Assembly (NCBI RefSeq): GCF_020184175.1
Contig: NC_065530.1
Span: 65,697,260-65,761,259 of the forward strand
Origin: Aphis gossypii
Taxonomy: Eukaryota; Arthropoda; Insecta; Hemiptera; Aphididae
Length of the DNA: 64,000 bases
Direction of reading: 5' to 3'
Part shown: in pieces, positions 24,501 through 35,487 of the stretch
How positions within the stretch are numbered: the first letter of the stretch is position 1
How the letters are laid out: each line of letters opens with the position of its first letter
Translations under genes and position numbers: made by a program
The notes under the pieces: generated by a model
Seen by the model: only the letters and a program-made list of their open reading frames with translations
What the model was told of the DNA's origin: nothing
Databases searched by the model: none

Positions 24501-26617
24501 TCTTAATTATTAATTTTTAATTAGGTAATTTCTTTAAACCTCAATCATATGTCAAGCAAAAATATTTTAATCATCTATTTTTCATCGTAAGACATTTGAT
24601 TTTCATGGCTTTAAGTCTCGAGCATTTATCGTGAACGGCTTCTGAATAACTAGGTATCACATTTTATACAAGAACATCTATTTTGCAAAGCGTGTAAAAA
24701 AAAAACCGTATAGTATAAAATTAACATTTAAAATAAACTAAGACGCAAAAGAATATAGCAACACCGGTGATTTAATTAAACAGTAAAAAAACGATTAACA
24801 AATTATGTCCGTAAATATAGCGATAATCAGCTGATAGTATTATAATATTATGTCAAAGTTAACTATAATAATATGATAATCAAATTTTTAATAATACTTA
24901 TAATTTATTAGTAAAATAATTGTTCAGTCCACATGTATAAAACTATTTAATAATACTAATAATGTATTATATATATTCATATCTTATTCTTGTAGGTATA
25001 TAATATTATGTATTATGTAATTTGCATATCAATATAAATTAATTCTTCTCTTTGTGTATCGAGGAACCTACTGGTGATTATATTATATCACATTTGGACC
25101 GTATAGACGTAAAGTGCTATCGAAGCTCATTTAATAAATTGTTTGTGATCCTATAATTGGTCTTGAAACAGTAGTATTTACATATTTTCATTTTGGGTAA
25201 TTTTTATTTATGTTATGGATCTTTTTAAAATTTCCAGGTAAACAAAAATTGGCCTAAAATAAAAAAGAAATATCTATAATGCTTAGTCTTCAAAATTACC
25301 CAAATTATCTAGGTACTACATTAACACTTTCAAAAATATGGAATTTAAGATAATATGATAAAGGTGAAGAATTTTTGTTAATGGATAATAATGAAATAGA
25401 TATATTAGGTTTATAAAATGTCGTAATTTACAAGTTTTATTGCAGTTTGTACACAATATTTATAGATGGTAATTTCAAAAGTTTGCAAAAATTATTTTAT
25501 TAATTGTTAACTATTTATGGTGCGATAAATAATAATTATATCCTATTTGTTTATTTTTTATTGTCATCAAGTTAGTTAATACCTACTGATGAATTTCAAC
25601 ATTTAGTAGAAGAATGTAGAAAAAATGACATACATGCAGTGTATATTGATGTTAAATATAATATACTGCTTGTTTGATATACTATTTGGCCTTCTATTCA
25701 AGTAAGGGGTGTGTATTCCACCCAGGACAAAGTTGGCACAGAAAAATTCAACAGCTGAGACTTAGTGCCAAATATAAAAAAATATACTTAAACAAGCAAT
25801 TTTCACAACTCTTTTTTGTATTTTCTTTCTTAATTCATAAGATGTAGAAATCTATTTTACTAAAGACATTATGAAAACTACATGATGCTCGAGGACGAGT
25901 ATTAGTATTCACAGGCTTCTTATTGTATACTAGAATCAAATATAATAAAGAATAACACTGATTTTCCACCAGAAGAATATTTATCATCGACATAAAATAC
26001 GACAAACAATTTGCGAATCATTCCATAAAAAATTAAATAATGAATTTTATTCTACTCACCCAAATATTTTTAGTTTTATAGATATTTAAAAAAAATACAC
26101 AAAGTTATACTTTTATAGCGTTACGAAATCAGGGCTCGCTAAATATATCTAATAAAAATTTAAAAAATGATAAACTAAAAAAAAAAAAATTGAAAAATTA
26201 CTCAAATAGAATTTGCGAGATAATTGTCATTTAAATTTTAATCTACTTTAATATAGTTCGTATAAGTTAAAACAAATAATGAAAATATGAAATTTTAATA
26301 ATAATAAATAGGTATTTAAAATAAAATGTATTCAAAAATTTAAAATCGAGATAGTTAACCATTTCAATATTATAACAGTAATACATTGGTTGTAAATTTA
26401 TAACGTAAATTTTAAATTTTAGTACCTATAAAAATACCAAGAACGCATTTCAAATGGTTAAACAAATTTATTTAAACATTTAAACAAATGATTATCAATA
26501 TTATTAATATTATTATGTTATTATTAATATTAGCAAAATACAAATTATATTCGATTAAAAATTCGTACCTGTTGGAAAAGGCAGATGAAGCTTTTTTGAT
26601 TGTTCCTTGTTCATCAT
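15579..26617 (-). CDS. cytosolic platelet-activating-factor acetylhydrolase, copy A (PAFAH2-like)
   Basis: Nine coding exons, from the 5' end on the minus strand: 26617-26569, 22986-22883, 20784-20667, 18935-18770, 17570-17438, 17345-17232, 16939-16848, 16090-15780 and 15700-15579. All borders are GT/AG and phases match, giving 402 residues. The N-terminus LPFPTGPHVTGCMELM matches the PAFAH2 opening and has no signal peptide, so a cytosolic enzyme is expected. Family marks in order: WIPWIPNKMYLKEFA, SYPLVIFSHGYAATRF (oxyanion region), GFIVAAIEHRDKSSP, the nucleophile elbow GFSFGG with Ser242, LDGWMF with Asp265, and TTHESS with His319. The spacings 23 and 54 fit the known Ser-Asp-His triad of this family (23 and 55 in human plasma PAF-AH). 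The enzyme cleaves the sn-2 acetyl or oxidised short acyl chain of phospholipids. Odd point: the elbow has Phe where GHSFGG is usual. Two adjacent ATGs begin exon 1. It is the downstream partner of copy B. Confidence 0.9.
17687..17831. repeat. hAT-like repeat fragment in PAFAH2-A intron 4
   Basis: It starts CAGGGCCGGTCTTAGG and ends GGAGCCCTGGG, a CAGGG...CCCTG pair typical of hAT-derived MITEs. A second CCTGGGC lies inside. No clean target duplication was found, so the limits are approximate. Confidence 0.45.
21537..21742. mobile_element. hAT-type MITE in PAFAH2-A intron 2
   Basis: A 206-bp element with ends CAGGGGTCGGCAACTCGCGG and GGCTGCCAACCCTTG, an inverted pair with a few mismatches. 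It is flanked by TTCTAAAC (21529-21536) and TTCTGGAC (21743-21750), an 8-bp target duplication with two changes. There is no coding capacity. Confidence 0.7.
25440..26090 (+). pseudogene. decayed MULE-type transposase
   Basis: Switching frames, a MULE (Mutator-like) transposase can be followed: IFIDGNFKSLQKLFY, then NNNYILFVYFLLSSS, then FQHLVEECRKNDIHAVYIDV, then IWPSIQVRG, then FHPGQSWHRKIQQLRLS, then NTDFPPEEYL, and finally CESFHKKLNNEFYSTHPN. At least three stops and several frameshifts break it, so it is dead. The order and motifs (the DG near the start, the F-H-x-G-Q-S-W-R-K-I-Q block and a C-E-S-F-H block near the end) are those of MULE transposases common in aphid genomes. It lies in intron 1 of PAFAH2 copy A, on the opposite strand to that gene. 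Terminal repeats were not identified. Confidence 0.7.
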
Positions 26618-26767
26618 TAACGTGTTTACGTGGTTTTAAAAATGGCGATTTATTTTTAAATCACTTTAGGCTCTTTAGGGTCTGTACATACTTGCACTTA
26701 TGCAGTTTAACATTAATGAAATTGGCGAATGAACAGTTTTGCTAGACGTTTTATAAGACTTGACGAA

Positions 26768-26800
26768 TAATTTTAAGTGGGGATATGTAACGTAGTTATT
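26768..26800 (-). promoter_or_regulatory. upstream block shared by both PAFAH2 copies (copy A)
   Basis: AATTTTAAGTGGGGATATGT (plus-strand reading), about 150 bp before the copy A start codon, matches AATTTTAGTGGGGATATATA at a similar distance before copy B. Conservation in otherwise diverged AT-rich DNA suggests a promoter element or the transcription start area. Confidence 0.4.
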
Positions 26801-27141
26801 TCTTAAATTATAGTTTAATGATATACCTACACCATGTATGGAAATAGTAAGTAACTACCTACTACGTGCACTATAATAATAATACATTTTTTTCAACTAA
26901 AATAGTTTATTTCTACTGTTATTAAAGTATTATATTTTAGTTTTAAATTACAATACAAGATAATTACAATATAAGATAAATATAATGGAAATAAAGTTAG
27001 AAAAAATTGTTTACGATTTGCACTCGATTATAATATTTGCAGTTTTTTAGGAGTTCAATACAGGAAATTTTTTTAATAAATTAGTACGACTCATGAAGTT
27101 GGTACTCTTATATAATAAGTGATAATTAAGCCTGGACTGTA

Positions 27142-28130
27142 CTCGATGACCCAAAGATAGAACAAATGATAGAAGTTCTATCAATAATTGACAATGATAA
27201 TGATGGGTCAATAAAATTAGACTCCTTGTTCTTAGTAAGTATCATTACATTAGTTGTTTTTTTTTCATAATTATTATTAATTACATAATATTATATTTTA
27301 TGTGTTATTTTAATTCATAAAACATAATTAAGAAAATATGGATTTATCCAATTCCACAATAAGAAAAATAAAAAAATTAGTAGTTGAAGATGAGTGCATT
27401 GAAAAAAGTGGCAGTTTTTAAAATAACCTTAATATAAAAGTTGAGTGATAGGTCTATCCACTGAGTCAGCTGTTGTTTTAGGCAATTGTCATTGAGTTCA
27501 CAAGCGCCCATACCATGAGACTTACGGGCGTCTTGAAGCTCGCTCATCATAAGAGAATCAACCCCTTCTCTTTGAATCATTTAAATACTTAAAATATTGC
27601 TGTTATAAAATAATACAATTTAAAATAGTATGCTGTTTACCTTATCATCAACTGTTAATGATCGAAGTTTACGAGTCAAGATATATTTCAAAACACTTGA
27701 AGTCCTAATCGGTTGTATTTCTAGGACTCGACATAGTGCAACCAATTGTGGTCGGGGTAGTGAGTCAAGAGTAATTTCGTCTTCGAACAGCTTTGTAAAC
27801 TTGAGCATTTCATTAGCCGGTATAACAGCACATTCTATTCTCGCCTAATATATAGTCAAGGGTAAAATTTATAAATATTGAAAATTTACAAAATCACTTA
27901 AATACTTTTACAAAAGAGTCTACAAATTCTTTAGTAAATTCACTATGACCTTTACCACATACGGACATACTGTCTAAAGTCTTTTGGAGAAATTTAGCCA
28001 TCTTAAGTTTTACTTTAAGAGACTGTTTAAGTTTTGCTTCCTAAAATAATTTGTGATAAAGTAGAACATGATTTTTTTTTTTTTTAAAGAATTAGCCAAC
28101 CTTTTGTTTATTTGTTTCAAATGTAGGTAC
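27142..28130. pseudogene. broken and internally inverted LETM1 copy
   Basis: LETM1 is a mitochondrial inner-membrane ion exchanger. On the minus strand, four exon-like pieces follow its order: 28130-28101 (PTFETNKQK), 28040-27906 (LKVKLKMAKFLQKTLDSM), 27844-27641 (FTKLFEDEITLDSLPRPQLV, then RKLRSLTVDDK) and 27580-27428 (EGVDSLMMSELQDARK, then LKQQLTQWIDLSL). On the plus strand lie the next parts of the protein: 27142-27234 (an EF-hand, IIDNDNDGSIKLDSL, with a good donor) and about 27338-27420 (MDLSNSTIRKIKKLVVEDE). So the C-terminal part is flipped, with the junction near 27421-27427. The N-terminal half with the membrane segment is missing, and the acceptor before 27580 reads TTTAA instead of TTTAG with an in-frame stop. 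Introns are kept, so this is a segmental copy, not a retrocopy. Confidence 0.8.
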
Positions 28131-28927
28131 TTGGTGTTGTGAATATACAATAAAAATCGACAAATCTAGTATATTCGAATAACGGAATGATAGTGAACGG
28201 AGCCCATACTATTATTCGAAATATATCGGCCACCGTTTGAATGAAGTATGAACTGAAATAATGTATAGTCATTAATTCTTAAAAAGTAAATAAATAAAAT
28301 GTTTATTCATGTGGAATTTGTATCTAGTTCTTACAAACCAAGTTAATACATAACTTACAAAATTACATTTTATTTTAAAATTCACGTTTAAAAGTTAATT
28401 CTGTTTTATAATAACTGTAGTAATGATAATAATAGTTATGGTTTAATTATTATTATTTATCAAAAATAACCAAACTTATTTTGGTTAATTCATTGATAAA
28501 AACTAATGGATGCGGCATAACACAAAAATCATAATTGATACTATTATTAATCCCTAGATGTCATAATTGATAAAATTGTAAAATTATCTGTACATATTTT
28601 GTTTTCTCTCTTTTACAAAAGTTTTACTTTCTTTATCACAAAGAAGATGTGTGCGTGTAAGAACCATCGTTTCTCTCTCCGTTATGTTGATCTAAACAGT
28701 GTATGTAGAATGTATAAAGGAATGCCGTACCCATACGTTTAATATCTATGGGTTAATTTATTAAATATTTGTTTTCCTGTTACAATAGTCAAAAAAGTTA
28801 AGACAATATTAGATAAATGCAATAATAAAAAAAATAATTTTCAGTTTTGTAACTTATTATATTCGATCTACTGACAACTATTATATAAAAATTCCTAGCA
28901 GCTTCCTGTAAAAGTATGTTATTTATA
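28131..28927. other. AT-rich intergenic between LETM1 relic and MITE
   Basis: I see nothing coding. The segment could hold the worn remainder of the LETM1 copy upstream of 28130, but no further LETM1 residues could be read. Confidence 0.4.
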
Positions 28928-29148
28928 TACGGGTGACCGGCAGGAATTTTTCGTATTTGAAATTAACAGTACTCAATTATTTTTTACTTATAATTGAAAT
29001 TTAATAGGTATCCAAAATTGTTTATGATTACAAACGACGGAAATGTCGATAGTGAAAGATCACGTCGGGTGGATGGAGTCCAATGAGTCCAGCCTCCCGA
29101 ATGTAATTAAAACGTGAAAAACGTTAGATTCCCTTCGGTCACCCTGTA
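28928..29148. mobile_element. Tc1/mariner-like MITE
   Basis: A 221-bp element beginning TACGGGTGACCGGCAGGAAT and ending ATTCCCTTCGGTCACCCTGTA. The ends are inverted copies with few mismatches, and TA lies at both borders, as for Tc1/mariner elements. There is no reading frame inside. Confidence 0.65.
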
Positions 29149-29438
29149 TATGGGATAAAAGAAATAAATTATAATTTATAATTTGTCATTTGATACTTAC
29201 CTACACAAATATATTACCTATATTTGAAGATAAAAACTTATACAACCTACCACTTGCAATTCTAACTATTGGTTTTTAAATAAATATAAGTAAAATTTTA
29301 AACCGGTATTTTATTTAAATTAAGTATTCTGGATATTATACATGTAGATTTTATATATATAAAAAAATACTAATATTTGATTACAATCAAATAAATAATA
29401 AATATATGGTAAGGATTTTTATTAAAATTGTAACAGGC

Positions 29439-29942
29439 AAATCTTACCCCCAGGATATTCTTACCGGGGGGGTATGATTTTCCTAGGATAATTTTACCCC
29501 CGGTAAGATATTCCTAGGTTATCTATACCCCCGGTAAAAATATCCTAGAATAATCATACCCCCTGAAGGGGGTAAAAATATCCTAGGACAACTGTACCCC
29601 CGGTAAGAATATCCTAGGCTTATTATACCGAGAGGGGGTACGATTTTCCTAGTCATATTTTACCCCCGGTAAGAATATCCTAGGACATTTATACCCCACA
29701 AGGAGGTAAGAATTTTCCAGGATAATCTGACCTCCGGTAAGAACAACCTAGGAAAATCTTACCTCCCGGTAACAATTTTCCAGGAACATTTACCGTGATA
29801 GGGGTTATATACCGTGATAGGGGTATGATTATTCTAGGATATTTTTACCGGGGGTATAGATAACCTAGGAATATCTTACCGGGGGTAAAATTATCCTAGG
29901 AAAATTTTACCTCCCCCCGGTAAAATTATCAGAGGGTAAGAT
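29439..29942. repeat. palindrome array: 31-bp units inside a 0.5-kb inverted repeat
   Basis: About 15 units with a period near 31 bp. Each unit carries a TACC-NNN-GGTA palindrome (core CCC or GGG) and a CCTAGG palindrome joined by AT-rich spacers such as AGAATAT. The array as a whole is also inverted: 29477-29562 (86 bp) is the exact reverse complement of 29820-29905, and weaker matching extends to both edges (AATCTTACCC on the left, GGGTAAGATT on the right). Some middle units have expanded cores (CCCCCTGAAGGGGG, ACCGAGAGGGGGT, ACCCCACAAGGAGGT). It lies between the LETM1 relic and the hAT relic. There is no coding potential. It may be an unusual foldback transposon or a satellite seed; I know of no named family. 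Confidence 0.8.
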
Positions 29943-30339
29943 TAATTAATCCAACGACGATCGGAATTACCGCACCGTATCAAAAAATAATATTTTATTA
30001 AAACCATTAAGTACGTATTTTTCTGTGATTTTCAAAAAAATCTTTTAATTTTAGAAAAATTCATCACGATAATATTCGTATTGATAAAAAACGCCAACTT
30101 TAATTATAAGTTAGAACTTAGAACTTAGTACACGTTTTAAATAATAACACGTCTAAATAATAATACACTTGTGTTCTCTTCACAATACAGCTACTTTTTT
30201 TTACTATAAAAATGTGAAAATATACTAATTTCTAGCTAATACCCAATTTCATTAGTGTAAACTAGAGAATAAAAATTATAAATAATTTAAGTGTAATTGC
30301 TTTAAGTAAAACAATTCTTTGACATTTGTGTTTTAAATC

Positions 30340-31236
30340 AAATAAAGTTTTTGCCTAAAATAATTGCTTTTACAAAAGTGTAAAGACCCCAAATGATGAT
30401 CTTTTTTTTTGTAATTTGAAATTGAGATCATTCATGTGTTTTGTGACATCCAACAATAAGTATAATTTCTAAACTTATTCACAATCTGTAAGTAAAAGCA
30501 ATAGTTGGTTCTTTTTAATAAAAAATATTTCAATTTCATTTCTTAGCTTAAGAAATCGAGATAGAGCTTTTTTTCCACGGCTAAGCCATTGAACTAACCA
30601 AGGTACCCTATTTCTATTTTTTTTTTCAAAAAACCTCGAAACTAACAATGTTTAAGTGCGTTTAAGCGAAAATAATTTACTGTTGATATTACTGGATTAC
30701 GTGAAAAGTTTAAAGTTTTTTCTCTAAATGCCTGCTGATGAATAATAAAATGTACTTATTGGTTTAAAACTTTCTTTTTTACAACTTATAAATATATATA
30801 CATTTAAATCTTTTTTGTTCCACACATATTTTTTCCATCATCACTCATCAGTAGTGATATATTTCAAATTTTCCCAATTTAAATTATACCATAAAAATGA
30901 TTTTTCAATTACTTTGAATATGTTCATGCTTGTTGTAGTTTTATTGTTTTAAATATGGTGTGTTCGGAAAGTAGTTTATTTGAAACTTTAAAATTTTTAT
31001 TAAGACTCTGAATAAATAAAAGAAACTGCGATGTATCAGTTGATTCGTCAAGTGCTATGCTAAACGAAATTAGCTCTTAAGTCTTATTAATCTGAGAGTT
31101 AAAATTATTGCTAATTTCGTCAATTCTTCAAGTACCTTACTGTGTTTGTAGAAATACTAATATTTTTAAAAGTGTGTGTCATTTTTTTTAGACAAATTTT
31201 TTCAACTGCTTGAATTATAATTGTTTTTATTATGTT
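30340..31236 (-). pseudogene. decayed hAT transposase (ZBED5/GTF2IRD2-like)
   Basis: On the minus strand, with frame changes, these family segments appear in order: AVEKICLKKMTHTFKNISIS, then LISFSIALDESTDTSQFLLF and IQSLNKNFKVSNKLLSEHT, then IHQQAFREKTLNFSRN, STVNYFRLNALKH, then WLVQWLSRGKKALSRF and LKLRNEIEIFF, and finally FLDVTKHMNDLNFKLQKK. The ALDESTD and WLSRGK motifs are characteristic of the hAT transposase group related to ZBED5 and GTF2IRD2. Stops and frameshifts show that it is inactive. It sits between the two PAFAH2 copies and may have been there before or after the duplication. Terminal repeats were not located. Confidence 0.72.
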
Positions 31237-32188
31237 ATCAATTACCTAACAATTACCATCAATAAATAATTTTTATATTTTTGTCAATATATGTGAAATT
31301 AACTAGTCGATCAGATTTATAATTTTAAACTACTACTAAAATTCTTTTTTAATTGTAGATTTATTTAAATTGTACGTTTTTATAAATATTGTGTTAATAT
31401 ACAAATTTATAATAAAAATATCAGATACAAATAAATTACTTGGTCATAATAACCGTAATTGTTGTGACTAACCAAGTGTTGTTTTTGGTGTAACCGACGT
31501 AGGGTTAATATTATTTTAGTTTTTAAATAAAAATTGATGTACAGTGACTGTAATTTAACTAACTATAATTTCCTAGTAAATTTGGAAAAATTAAAGTTGT
31601 TGAAAATAAAAGAAACCTCTGACTATTAAAATATACGACTTTCAGAGATTATTTTTTTATCATTTTTTATTTTTTATATTTTATACTTTTTTTTTAATAA
31701 AAATGTCATCATATATTTGAAAGTATTACTAGGTAGTGAAGGAAATTTTAATGAAATATAATACACTGATTTATACTATAAACTACATTATAAATAAAAA
31801 ATAAAGATATTAATTAAAATAATATATAAGGATGATAATAAACATAATTAGAAAATTGGTACCTATTGGTAGATTTAAAAAAAACAATAAAGCCACAATA
31901 CATACACTGTAATAGGTACTCAAAGTATTCAACATTTTTCATAAATTTATAAAATTTGCAAAATTAGTAACTAAAAATTTTCAAATAATTTTAATTTAAA
32001 TAGTATTTTATTTGAACATTATCTTAAAATCTAATTCAAATTACATACAGTAAAAATGAATAAACCTATTATTTATTAAACCTTAAAAATTAATAAAACC
32101 ACGTATTTTTAAAAACTTATTTTTAAAAAAAAAAACAACAACAACAACAACAATTAATTGTTATTATTCTTCTATACATTTGCAATGT
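31237..32188. other. AT-rich intergenic downstream of PAFAH2-B
   Basis: No gene is seen. The right end is the 3' flank of PAFAH2 copy B and contains a (CAA)n run at about 32134-32153. Confidence 0.4.
32072..32077 (-). terminator. possible polyadenylation signal of PAFAH2 copy B
   Basis: AATAAA on the minus strand, 112 bp after the copy B stop codon. No equally placed signal was found after copy A. Confidence 0.35.
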
Positions 32189-35100
32189 TCACCAAGGATA
32201 AACACCAATTTTTCGTTTTATTCTTTTTGTATAACAAATTAAGTCTTCCACCAAGTCGTCGGAATGTTCTTTTATAAATATTTGTGCTTTGTCAGAATTT
32301 GTCGGCCAACCTGAACAAAATAAATATAAGCTAGGTATATTAAACATAATACTTATTTTTAAATAACTATGCACATAGATACGCACCGATTGTGCTGTGT
32401 AAAAATTGCACTGCTAGACTACTATGCAGATTTAATGCTGTTTTAGCATCTAACTTCTTCAACATTTGCAAGTCTAACCAGTGACCATGTATGAAAGCTG
32501 TATCCGTGGGACTTTCGTGAGTAGTTTTCTTTATTGTGTATAGTTGTCGAATACCTTTGGAATAGAAATACTGGCGAATAACTCTTATGTTGGCTTCAAA
32601 GTTGTATGTATGTGTGTTGATGAATAATATTGGTTGTTGAATGTTTAAAGGTTCTGATTTTAACGAAAACATCCAAGCATCCATAACTATAACAGCTCTA
32701 TATTTAAACAAACAATATGTTTTGATATTTTAAACACTAGAATAATAGGATGTGCAATGTGCATAAAGTGCATTGCATAGTTATGTAACATATACGTACA
32801 TTCATACATAGGTAAATTTCTTATTATGGGATATGATTAAAAAAGTTGAACAAAAAATATTAAAATATTATTTTTTAATATTAAATATTAATTTTAATAT
32901 TTTCTTGCGTAACATTTATTTATAAAAATATTATATAAGTATATAAATAAGAAAAAAATTCAAAAAAATGTTTCAGTTTAATTATATTCATTGTATTTTG
33001 TTCGTAAACAAATAAGATATTTAATACTATTATAGTATTTAATATTATACTTAAGTATTTATTAATTCATTTATATTTGGTTTATAATTCCGAACATTTT
33101 AATTAAGTACATGCGGCAAGGGCGCCCGCAAAAATTTTTACCGGGGGGTGGGACAAGATGTATATTATACATATACATACAAAATGCTAGGTTAGGTTAG
33201 GTAAAATACTGTAATAGATATACAAACATTTTCTACAAAAGTGGGGGGACATGGCCCCTACCCCCCCTGCGGGCGTCCATGACATGTGGTACTTTATTCA
33301 TCCGTTAGTCAAGTTTTTGTTGATGAAAATCATTTTCGAAAAGATTAACTCACATAAATAAGTTAAAGAAAGAAATAATAAATATATAATAATATAAGTA
33401 TAATTGTCTAAAGTCCTATTTTGTATAATAATTTATATTTATATATTCTATATACCTAATATTTATTTAAATAAATTATTAGTTTAAAACTAGTTGTATA
33501 CTTACTTATAACGACAGTCATAACATGCATTATACATCGAGGTTGCGCCACCAAATGAAAAACCGGATGTTATTATTTTATTAACGTCAATCTTGTTCTA
33601 ATTACATGTAAATAAACAAATACACAATAAAATATAATAAATGATACATAGTGTACTAGTACTTAATACTTATGTTGTATAAACAGTACTTACTTTGAAT
33701 TGTTTTAAATCAAATGATGATTTGAGTACGTTCTTCACAGAAACGCCTGCATTGATATCTAAAATTGTGTTTAGAAGTTTGGTGCATTCTCTATGCCGAA
33801 CTTTTAACTAAATGAAAAAACCAAAGAATTATATTTTAAATTAAAAATGTAAAATAACTTAAAATAAAACGTTACTTGGTTGTTTTTCAGGATATAATTA
33901 TCCGAGTTGTATGTTTGATGAAAATGTCGATGATTGACCCACGTGGGATTGTCCTGTTCTGCATTTTCTGGAGAGTCATAGTAAAACGTAGTAGGCGATG
34001 ACTTGTCTCTAATTCAGGATAAAGAATCAAGTTGTCAATAATAATTTATTTTAACAGGAAAATTAGCAATATTTAATATGAATAAGATAATTATTAATAT
34101 TTTATAATATTATATTAAATTTGGTAGCAAAGGCAAATCCATCAAAATTTGATGTACTAACACACTAATAAATAAAATTTATTACTGTAATAAATTTACA
34201 GTGATTTATAATTTTTCAATTAAAAAATATTAAAAACACATAGCCAACATTTATTAAGCGTTTGATTTTTAATTTTTAGTAAATTGGTAGGTACTTTTGC
34301 TGACAGACCGTCTTCGCTCATAACCGTATACAATGATTTATCATTGAACTTCAATCGAATATATTATATATGATTGCACTAGTCTATTCAACGATGATAG
34401 GCATACTTGAATTTTTACATTTAAAAACACTTCATTTTGTAAAAGGTGTTTTCTATTAAATGAATCATTTAATCAATAATAACTTCAAAGATCTTAATTT
34501 AGAAAAGAATCTTTTGAATTTTTATAGCCATTTTTTGGGCGAAGATTTACTATTTGTTTTATCATATATCCAACAATTAAAGAGTTTTCATTATTTTAAT
34601 ATTATTAATCATTATAATTTTCATTACTGACCTGTGTTCAATAGCAGCGACTATAAATCCGTACGACGCTAAAGTGTTACAAAAATCAGAGCAAACAAAT
34701 CTCGTTGCTGCGTAACCATGTGAAAATATGACTAAGGGATACGATTGTTCTTTGTCCGATATTGGTGCATCACTAATGGTTGGTATGTAATAGGGTGCTG
34801 TAACATCAAAAGCAATAATATTATTTTAATATAATTTTTTGATACAGCCACCTTTGTTATTCAGTATTTTCATACCTGAGTATTAATTTATTTTAATTAT
34901 TTTTCACCCATTCTTATAACTAAAATTTTTAAAATTAAAAATTAAATTTGTATGTATTGTGTGATGGGAAAAACAAATTCAACAAAAACAACAATAACAA
35001 AAAAAAACAATACAATTTATCATAAAAAATCCTAAAAAATCTTATTTTCATGTCTGTCTACTATGATATAATATTGTATATACGTTTATATACCTATTTA

Positions 35101-35439
35101 TATTATAAATAGTTTTATTTTAAAGTTGTTGATAATAGAAACCTACTAAAAATCTACTACAAACTTACTAAAAAAAAGAGAGATTACAATTTAGATTATT
35201 TTAGATCGATGTAAAAAATATGCAATATACACAGTTATTCTGCATCACTACAAACCTTAGTACCTATAATATATAAATTCACATAAATAATAAAATCGAA
35301 ATGATAAAGACAGAAAAGATTTTATTGAATATTTTTGGGAAATTGAAAATCAGATGGCATATATTGTATACGAAAAAAACTGTTGACGTCTATCGTTTTT
35401 CTTGGACTTACCAACAGAATATAGGTACCATATTATAAA

Positions 35440-35487
<48 letters not shown>

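Noticed and set aside
26488..26745. Plus-strand 85-residue frame over PAFAH2-A exon 1
   Set aside because: It runs antisense to exon 1 and its upstream region, and the hydrophobic start is translated AT-rich intron.
27377..27808. Calling LETM1 an active gene from its two best exons
   Set aside because: The N-terminal half and membrane segment are missing, one acceptor is lost with an in-frame stop, and the C-terminal exons are on the other strand.
29439..29942. CRISPR-like reading of the 31-bp periodic array
   Set aside because: The units have no unique spacers, the array is itself an inverted repeat, and the genome is eukaryotic.
33190..33203. TTAGG repeats (insect telomere motif)
   Set aside because: Only about three units inside a MITE; not a telomere.
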